The position numbers were made by a program, and so were the translations under genes. Below are positions 52,376-61,400 of a stretch of 64,000 nt of DNA, one piece after another. How positions within the stretch are numbered: the stretch's first letter is position 1; each line of letters begins with the position of its first letter. This stretch comes from Siphonodentalium dalli (lineage: Eukaryota; Mollusca; Scaphopoda; Gadilida; Siphonodentaliidae), in NCBI GenBank assembly GCA_032622095.1, contig CP136064.1, forward strand, positions 5,635,512-5,699,511. The letters run 5' to 3'. The notes beneath the pieces were generated by a model, which saw only the letters and a program-made list of their open reading frames with translations, searched no databases and was not told the origin of the DNA.

Positions 52376-52680
52376 TTATCTTTATTATCAAATTGACAAG
52401 TTTTAAGTTTTTAATTAAGTTATAATTTTTCAGTGTGAAGCCTTTATATCATCTATATAGATATAAACAAGTAGGATATGTCTATATGTCCATCTGTCTG
52501 TCTGGATTTTTCTACTAAACTGCTGTCTGATTTCATCCAAATTTGGTGTGGTGACTCGGGTACTCTGGCTGAGATTATAATGGCGTTAGTTTTTCGAAAT
52601 TTTGATTTAAAAAAATTAAATAAATAAAATAGCAAAACAAATAAGCTCGACGTATTTTTAGTCCTAAATTATTGTATTAT
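52376..52680. other. Unannotated spacer
   Basis: 'gtctatatgtccatctgtctgtc' wording and 'tgatttcatccaaatttgg' resemble diffuse dispersed repeats. No gene. Confidence 0.4.
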
Positions 52681-53140
52681 ATGTGACCCGCCATATCAAA
52701 TCCAGTCGTAAGTCGGCATTTTTTTACCCTGTGCCAATGCATTCTCTTATATATGCGAGTCGACCATAGGTCGCCTCGCATATATAAGAGAATGCATTGG
52801 CCTAACAATTTTTTATCATTTTTTTTAAATAAATGTTTCTTACAATTTTTAGGACATAAAATAAAAAACATCCATTACCCTGCAGGGAGCCCCACACATA
52901 TATATAAGCATATAGAAGAGTGTCGTCTGCTCATGTTTGTCTGGGGCTCTGTATGGGTGAAATTATAAAATTGTTAAAGAATACAAGAAAAAATTATTAA
53001 AATTGTAAAAAATTGTTAGGCCAATGCATTCTCTTATATATGCGAGGCGACCTATGGTCAATGCGCATATATAAGAGAATGCATTGGCACAGGGTAAAAA
53101 AATCCCGACTTACGACTGGATTTGATATGGCGGGTCACAT
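52681..53140. mobile_element. Inverted-repeat MITE with B4 core (460 bp)
   Basis: Outer TIRs 'atgtgacccgccatatcaaa' + 'tccagtcgtaagtcgg' and their complement ending 'ggcgggtcacat' at 53140, with one or two mismatches. The TIR continues without a break into the B4 ends (ttttttaccctgtgcc). Two hairpin modules at 52731-52802 and 53020-53091. Other B4 copies (19874, 26059) lack the outer TIRs, so either B4 sits in the centre of another element or this is the fuller form. Confidence 0.88.
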
Positions 53141-53239
53141 ATATAAAAGATGGTAAATCTGTCATGTGCGAAAGGTGTGTCAAAGTAATGCATAAAGAGG
53201 CTGCATGCCCCTCCATGCTAAAATAAAGGCTCTATTTGG

Positions 53240-53423
53240 GAGCCTGTTTTGGGAGCCTGTATTGTCGATAAGATACACTGACCACGGAGCCTGTATTGTC
53301 GATAAGATACACTGACCACGGAGCCTGTATTGTCGATAAGATACACTGACCACGGGGCCTGTATTGTCGATAAGATACACTGACCACGGAGCCTGTATTG
53401 TCGATAAGATACACTGACCACGG
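53240..53423. repeat. 34-bp tandem repeat, ~5.4 copies
   Basis: Unit gagcctgtattgtcgataag + atacactgaccacg, with one g/a variant. Minus-strand open frames in all three phases are period artefacts. Confidence 0.95.
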
Positions 53424-53904
53424 ATTCCATTCCCATATACAGCAGCAATATACCAGCTGTGGCTCTCGGGTCTAAAGCACACGCTAATCTTACGGATGCG
53501 TTTTTTGTCTGTGTGGTTGATGTGAACCTTAATCTTTATTTATTGTGCTAAGGGACAGCCGATCAATATACCGTACATTTCTATTCATTACCGTAAGAAG
53601 TATATTGACGTTCTAAGAAGCACCAGTGTCTATAATTCACTCATGCACTATTTATTTGTGAATGGCTCAGAATGGCGCGACTGAATAAGACTGACAGTGA
53701 AGCTGGTTCCCATCCATGTGATTTAGCCCTGAGATAGCCATATCGAGATCTATTTACTTCTTAATTCTCTCTCTGGAGGCTCTAGCTGTTCTTGTCCAGT
53801 TCTGCAGTACTTGGTCTCCCTAGTTTAATTAAGATGGTATTATCAAGCAGAACCTCATTGGTTCAAAGGGACTTATTCTTTTCTATGGCCTGAGTGTTAA
53901 TGTT
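53424..53904. other. Unannotated spacer
   Basis: About 480 bases without a recognisable repeat or exon. Confidence 0.45.
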
Positions 53905-54062
53905 GGAAATAGTGTGTATGGCATTTGCATAATGAGGTCCCCAGAGGGTGAATTTAGTGATGCTACCTCGCAAGGTGAGCTGGTATCACAAATTCATCCT
54001 CTGGGGACCTCATTCTGCTTGGGCCTCATCTTCTGGCAAATGTCAGACACACTATTTCCAGG
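53905..54062. mobile_element. hAT-like MITE, family M, single hairpin
   Basis: 'ttggaaatagtgtgtatggc' .. 'gtcagacacactatttccag'. Hairpin core 'gaggtccccagagggtgaat' to 'ctggggacctcattctgc', with an extra 'ttgggcctcatcttctgg' before the right TIR. No clear target duplication. Confidence 0.82.
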
Positions 54063-54080
54063 CTGGCATATACTCATGTG

Positions 54081-54335
54081 AAAGCCTGGAAATAGTGTGT
54101 CTGTCATTTGCAGAATGAGGGTCCCCAGAGGGTGAATTTAGTGATGCTACCCCGCACAGCGGGCTAGCATCACCAAATTCAACCTCTGGGGACCACATTC
54201 TGCTTACACCTCAGCAGAATGAGGTTCCCAGAGGGTGAATTTGGTGATGCTAGCCCGCTATGTGGGGTAGCATCACTAAATTCACCCTCTGGGGACCTCA
54301 TTCTGCCAATGACAGGCACACTATTTCAAGGCTTG
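54081..54335. mobile_element. hAT-like MITE, family M, double-hairpin form
   Basis: aagcctggaaatagtgtgtc .. gcacactatttcaaggcttg. Two hairpins joined by 'cttacacctcag'. It begins only ~18 bases after the previous copy. No 8-bp duplication, perhaps because the pair formed by recombination. Confidence 0.85.
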
Positions 54336-54366
54336 ATGACTATTTTTACCAAGTGCATCTCCTAGA

Positions 54367-54526
54367 CTCCATAGTAATGGGTGAAATTATAAAATTGTTA
54401 AAGAATACAAGAAAAAATTATTAAAATTGTAAAAAATTGTTAGGCCAATGCATTCTCTTATATATGCGAGGCGACCTATGGTCGACTCGCATATATAAGA
54501 GAATGCATTGGCACAGGGTAAAAAAT
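54367..54526. mobile_element. MITE family B4, right half
   Basis: 'gggtgaaattataaaattgt' to 'ggcacagggtaaaaaat' with one hairpin module (54444-54514). It joins directly to a family P fragment. Confidence 0.82.
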
Positions 54527-54532
54527 ATAATA

Positions 54533-54653
54533 TAATCGACTCCTTACTGAGAGCTTTCCAATGAATAGCAACAAGCCATATGTCTGACTAAATCCTGAAA
54601 AGTTACCCATAATTCTGCTGTGGTTAAGGAGTCGATTATTTAGGGCATTACTG
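54533..54653. mobile_element. Family P hairpin MITE, left arm mostly deleted
   Basis: 'aatcgactccttactgagag' joins the left tip region to the centre; the right arm is complete to 'tttagggcattactg' + TA. Confidence 0.85.
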
Positions 54654-54764
54654 TAACGAGCTAAGATGTATAATCCGATTAAGTGCCCCTCAAATACTAT
54701 TTATTTGGATTCGGGGGAAAAATATTTGATTCGAGTAACCCACTTATTAAAGTTATTAGATATT

Positions 54765-55300
54765 TCACCATCTAGACTTATTTGTGGCCCAGTAAAAAGT
54801 TGACGAGTCGACGGCCTTGGACTGAATTGCAGATGAAGATGGATCACTCTAAAATCAAGAGGCTTTGTTTTGATAATAAGGCCAAATTTTGTTGAACAAC
54901 ATGTTGATAAATAACACGTTTCAGGGAAATTGTATACTATTCAGTAATGCCCTAATTAATTGACTTCTTAACCACAGCAGAATTATGGGTAACTTTTCTG
55001 GATTTAGTCGGAAATATGGCTTGTTGCCATTCATCGGAAAGCTCTCGGCTAGAGCTTTCCGATGAATGGCAACAAGCCATATTTCCGACTAAATCCTGAA
55101 AAGTTACCCATAATTCTGATGTGGTTAAGAAGTCAATTAATTAGGGCATTACTATAGTTGACAGCGTTATTAGCATTATTTTTGGGCAATTAATCGATTC
55201 TGATACTAAATCGGCATTTCTAAAAATGTTGTTATTGGAATCTGGTTATATGGGGACCATTGAATCTGATTGAGTACCTTTAAGTACATGTGGCTAAACC
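54765..55300 (+). repeat. Diverged duplicate of 50048-50365, with family P inserted
   Basis: Same landmarks as the 50-kb copy. The sequence 'gtatactat' before the insert and 'agttgacag' after it rejoin to the uninterrupted 'gatactatagttgacag' at 50230. Confidence 0.85.
54942..55154. mobile_element. Family P hairpin MITE with paralogous empty site (213 bp)
   Basis: cagtaatgccctaattaatt .. 'ttagggcattact', arms meeting at 'gctctcggctagagc'. The left TA has mutated to tt; the right TA is intact (55155-55156). The empty paralogue at 50230 shows the target was one TA. Confidence 0.93.
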
Positions 55301-55340
55301 TTGCTATTATCTGAGTATTCCGGCGAATGAAGAATAGAAC

Positions 55341-55469
55341 CAAGCCTTGAAATAGCGTGTCTGTCATTTGCAGAATGAGGTCCCCAGAGGGTGAATTTAG
55401 TGATGCTACCCCGCATAGCGGGCTAGCATCACCAAATTCGCCCTCTGGGAACCTCATTCTGCTTACACC
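55341..55469. mobile_element. hAT-like MITE, family M, cut by the 42-bp satellite
   Basis: caagccttgaaatagcgtgt, the first hairpin complete ('ccccgcatagcgggctag' loop), and 'ctgcttacacc' of the joint. The next base starts the satellite; the second hairpin and right TIR do not appear before the end of the window. Confidence 0.9.
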
Positions 55470-58400
55470 GTGAGAGACGGGTTAACAGTGGCTGAATGGG
55501 AGAATCTATTGGTGAGAGACGGGTTAACAGTGGCTGAATGGGAGAATCTATTGGTGAGAGACGGGTTAACAGTGGCTGAATGGGAGAATCTATTGGTGAG
55601 AGACGGGTTAACAGTGGCTGAATGGGAGAATCTATTGGTGAGAGACGTGTTAACAGTGAATGAATGGGAGAATCTATTGGTGAGAGACGGGTTAACAGAG
55701 GCTGAATGAGAGAATCTATTGGTGAGAGACGGGTTAACAGTGGCTGAATGGGAGAATCTATTGGTGAGAGACGGGTTAACAGTGGCTGAATGGGAGAATC
55801 TATTGGTGAGAGACGGGTTAACAGTGGCTGAATGGGAGAATCTATTGGTGAGAGACGGGTTAACAGTGGCTGAATGGGAGAATCTATTGAGGCGAGAGCG
55901 GGTTAACAGTGGCTGAATGGGAGAATCTATTGAGGCGAGAGCGGGTTAACAGTGGCTGAATGGGAGAATCTATTGAGGCGGGAGCGGGTTAACAGTGGCT
56001 GAATGGGAGAATCTATTGGTGAGAGACGGGTTAACAGTGGCTGAATGGGAGAATCTATTGGTGAGAGACGGGTTAACAGTGGCTGAATGGGAGAATCTAT
56101 TGAGGCGAGAGCGGGTTAACAGTGGCTGAATGGGAGAATCTATTGAGGCGAGAGCGGGTTAACAGTGGCTGAATGGGAGAATCTATTGAGGCGAGAGCGG
56201 GTTAACAGTGGCTGAATGGGAGAATCTATTGGTGAGAGACGGGTTAACAGTGACTGAATGGGAGAATCTATTGGTGAGAGACGGGTTAACAGTGAATGAA
56301 TGGGAGAATCTATTGGTGAGAGACGGGTTAACAGTGGCTGAATGGGAGAATCTATTGGTGAGAGACGGGTTAACAGTGGCTGAATGGGAGAATCTATTGG
56401 TGAGAGACGGGTTAACAGTGGCTGAATGGGAGAATCTATTGGTGAGAGACGGGTTAACAGTGAATGAATGGGAGAATCTATTGGTGAGAGACGGGTTAAC
56501 AGTGGCTGAATGGGAGAATCTATTGGTGAGAGACGGGTTAACAGTGACTGAATGGGAGAATCTATTGGTGAGAGACGGGTTAACAGTGACTGAATGGGAG
56601 AATCTATTGGTGAGAGACGAGTTAACAGTGGCTGAATGGGAGAATCTATTGGTGAGAGACGGGTTAACAGTGACTGAATGGGAGAATCTATTGGTGAGAG
56701 ACGGGTTAACAGTGAATGAATGGGAGAATCTATTGGTGAGAGACGGGTTAACAGTGGCTGAATGGGAGAATCTATTGGTGAGAGACGGGTTAACAGTGAA
56801 TGAATGGGAGAATCTATTGGTGAGAGACGGGTTAACAGTGGCTGAATGGGAGAATCTATTGGTGAGAGACGGGTTAACAGTGGGTGAATGGGAGAATCTA
56901 TTGGTGAGAGACGGGTTAACAGTGAATGAATGGGAGAATCTATTGGTGAGAGACGGGTTAACAGTGGCTGAATGGGAGAATCTATTGGTGAGAGACGGGT
57001 TAACAGTGGCTGAATGGGAGAATCTATTGGTGAGAGACGGGCTAACAGTGGCTGAATGGGAGAATCTATTGGTGAGAGACGGGTTAACAGTGGCTGAATG
57101 GGAGAATCTATTGGTGAGAGACGGGTTAACAGTGAATGAATGGGAGAATCTATTGGTGAGAGACGGGTTAACAGTGGCTGAATGGGAGAATCTATTGGTG
57201 AGAGACGGGTTAACAGTGGCTGAATGGGAGAATCTATTGGTGAGAGACGGGTTAACAGTGGCTGAATGGGAGAATCTATTGGTGAGAGACGGGTTAACAG
57301 TGAATGAATGGGAGAATCTATTGGTGAGAGACGGGTTAACAGTGGCTGAATGGGAGAATCTATTGGTGAGAGACGGGTTAACAGTGGCTGAATGGGAGAA
57401 TCTATTGAGGCGAGAGCGGGTTAACAGTGGCTGAATGTGAGAATCTATTGGTGAGAGACGGGTTAACAGTGGCTGAATGGGAGAATCTATTGAGGTGAGA
57501 GACGGGTTAACAGTGGCTGAATGGGAGAATCTATTGGTGAGAGACGGGTTAACAGTGGCTGAATGGGAGAATCTATTGAGGCGAGAGCGGGTTAACAGTG
57601 GCTGAATGGGAGAATCTATTGGTGAGAGACGGGTTAACAGTGAATGAATGGGAGAATCTATTGGTGAGAGACGGGTTAACAGTGGCTGAATGGGAGAATC
57701 TATTGGTGAGAGACGGGTTAACAGTGGCTGAATGGGAGAATATATTGGTGAGAGACGGGTTAACAGTGACTGAATGGGAGAATGTATTGGTGAGAGACGG
57801 GTTAACAGTGGCTGAATGGGAGAATCTATTGGTGAGAGACGGGTTAATAGTGGCTGAATGGGAGAATCTATTGGTGAGAGACGGGTTAACAGTGGCTGAA
57901 TGGGAGAATCTATTGAGGTGAGAGACGGGTTAATAGTGGCTGAATGGGAGAATCTATTGGTGAGAGACGGGTTAACAGTGGCTGAATGGGAGAATATATT
58001 GGTGAGAGACGGGTTAACAGTGACTGAATGTGAGAATCTATTGGTGAGAGACGGGTTAACAGTGGCTGAATGGGAGAATCTATTGGTGAGAGACGGGTTA
58101 ACAGTGGCTGAATGGGAGAATATATTGGTGAGAGACGGGTTAACAGTGACTGAATGGGAGAATGTATTGGTGAGAGACGGGTTAACAGTGACTGAATGGG
58201 AGAATCTATTGGTGAGAGACGGGTTAACAGTGGCTGAATGGGAGAATCTATTGGTGAGAGACGCGTTAACAGTGGCTGAATGGGAGAATCTATTGGTGAG
58301 AGACGAGTTAACAGTGGCTGAATGGGAGAATCTATTGGTGAGAGACGGGTTAACAGTGAATGAATGGGAGAATCTATTGGTGAGAGACGGGTTAACAGTG

Positions 58401-61400
58401 GCTGAATGGGAGAATCTATTGGTGAGAGGCGGGTTAACAGTGAATGAATGGGAGAATCTATTGGTGAGAGACGGGTTAACAGTGGCTGAATGGGAGAATC
58501 TATTTGTGAGAGACGGGTTAACAGTGGCTGAATGGGAGAATCTATTGGTGAGAGACGGGTTAACAGTGGCTGAATGGGAGAATCTATTGGTGAGAGACGG
58601 GTTAACAGTGAATGAATGGGAGAATCTATTGGTGAGAGACGGGTTAACAGTGGGTGAATGGGAGAATCTATTGGTGAGAGACGGGTTAACAGTGGCTGAA
58701 TGGGAGAATCTATTGGTGAGAGACGGGTTAACAGTGGCTGAATGGGAGAATCTATTGGTGAGAGACGGGTTAACAGTGGCTGAATGGGAGAATCTATTGG
58801 TGAGAGACAGGTTAACAGTGGCTGAATGGGAGAATCTATTGGTGAGAGACGGGTTAACAGTGGCTGAATGGGAGAATCTATTGGTGAGAGACGGTTAACA
58901 GTGGCTGAATGGGAGAATCTATTGGTGAGAGACGGTTAACAGTGGCTGAATGGGAGAATCTATTGGTGAGAGACGGTTAACAGTGGCTGAATGGGAGAAT
59001 CTATTGGTGAGAGACGGTTAACAGTGGCTGAATGGGAGAATCTATTGGTGAGAGACGGGTTAACAGTGAATGAATGGGAGAATCTATAAGTGAGAGACGG
59101 GTTAACAGTGGCTGAATGGGAGAATCTATTGGTGAGAGACGGTTAACAGTGGCTGAATGGGAGAATCTATTGGTGAGAGACGGGTTAACAGTGAATGAAT
59201 GGGAGAATCTATTGGTGAGAGACGGGTTAACAGTGGCTGAATGGGAGAATCTATTGGTGAGAGACGGGTTAACAGTGGCTGAATGGGAGAATCTATTGGT
59301 GAGAGACGGTTAACAGTGGCTGAATGGGAGAATCTATTGGTGAGAGACGGGTTAACAGTGAATGAATGGGAGAATCTATTGGTGAGAGACGGGTTAACAG
59401 TGGCTGAATGGGAGAATCTATTGGTGAGAGACGGGTTAACAGTGGCTGAATGGGAGAATCTATTGGTGAGAGACGGGTTAACAGTGGCTGAATGGGAGAA
59501 TCTATTGGTGAGAGACGGGTTAACAGTGGCTGAATGGGAGAATCTATTGGTGAGAGACGGGTTAACAGTGGCTGAATGGGAGAATCTATTGGTGAGAGAC
59601 GGGTTAACTGTGGCTGAATGGGAGAATCTATTGGTGAGTGACGGGTTAACAGTGGCTGAATGGGAGAATCTATTGGTGAGAGACGGGTTAACAGTGGCTG
59701 AATGGGAGAATCTATTGGTGAGAGACGGGTTAACAGTGGCTGAATGGGAGAATCTATTGGTGAGAGACGGGTTAACAGTGGCTGAATGGGAGAATCTATT
59801 GGTGAGAGACGGGTTAACAGTGGCTGAATGGGAGAATCTATTGGTGAGAGACGGGTTAACAGTGGCTGAATGGGAGAATCTATTGGTGAGAGACGGGTTA
59901 ACTGTGGCTGAATGGGAGAATCTATTGGTGAGAGACGGGTTAACAGTGGCTGAATGGGAGAATCTATTGGTGAGAGACGGGTTAACAGTGGCTGAATGGG
60001 AGAATCTATTGGTGAGAGACGGGTTAACAGTGGCTGAATGGGAGAATCTATTGGTGAGAGACGGGTTAACAGTGGCTGAATGGGAGAATCTATTGGTGAG
60101 AGACGGGTTAACAGTGACTGAATGGGAGAATCTATTGGTGAGAGACGTGTTAACAGTGAATGAATGGGAGAATCTATTGGTGAGAGACGGGTTAACAGTG
60201 GCTGAATGGGAGAATCTATTGGTGAGAGACGGGTTAACAGTGACTGAATGGGAGAATCTATTGGTGAGAGACGTGTTAACAGTGAATGAATGGGAGAATC
60301 TATTGGTGAGAGACGGGTTAACAGTGGCTGAATGGGAGAATCTATTGGTGAGAGACGGGTTAACAGTGGCTGAATGGGAGAATCTATTGGTGAGAGACGT
60401 GTTAACAGTGGCTGAATGGGAGAATCTATTGGTGAGAGACGGGTTAACAGTGGCTGAATGGGAGAATCTATTGGTGAGAGACGGGTTAACAGTGGCTGAA
60501 TGGGAGAATCTATTGGTGAGAGACGGGTTAACAGTGGCTGAATGGGAGAATCTATTGGTGAGAGACGGGTTAACAGTGGCTGAATGGGAGAATCTATTGG
60601 TGAGAGACGGGTTAACAGTGGCTGAATGGGAGAATCTATTGGTGAGAGACGGGTTAACAGTGGCTGAATGGGAGAATCTATTGGTGAGAGACGGGTTAAC
60701 AGTGGCTGAATGGGAGAATCTATTGGTGAGAGACGGGTTAACAGTGGCTGAATGGGAGAATCTATTGGTGAGAGACGGGTTAACAGTGGCTGAATGGGAG
60801 AATCTATTGGTGAGAGACGGGTTAACAGTGGCTGAATGGGAGAATCTATTGGTGAGAGACGGGTTAACAGTGAATGAATGGGAGAATCTATTGGTGAGAG
60901 ACGCGTTAACAGTGAATGAATGGGAGAATCTATTGGTGAGAGACGCGTTAACAGTGAATGAATGGGAGAATCTATTGGTGAGAGACGGGTTAACAGTGGC
61001 TGAATGGGAGAATCTATTGGTGAGAGACGCGTTAACAGTGGCTGAATGGGAGAATCTATTGGTGAGAGACGCGTTAACAGTGAATGAATGGGAGAATCTA
61101 TTGGCGAGAGACGGGTTAACAGTGGCTGAATGGGAGAATCTATTGGTGAGAGACGGGTTAACAGTGAATGAATGAGAGAATCTATTGGCGAGAGACGGGT
61201 TAACAGTGGCTGAATGGGAGAATCTATTGGTGAGAGACGCGTTAACAGTGAATGAATGAGAGAATCTATTGGTGAGAGACGGGTTAACAGTGGCTGAATG
61301 GGAGAATCTATTGGTGAGAGACGGGTTAACAGTGGCTGAATGGGTGAATCTATTGGTGAGAGACGGGTTAACAGTGGCTGAATGGGAGAATCTATTGGTG

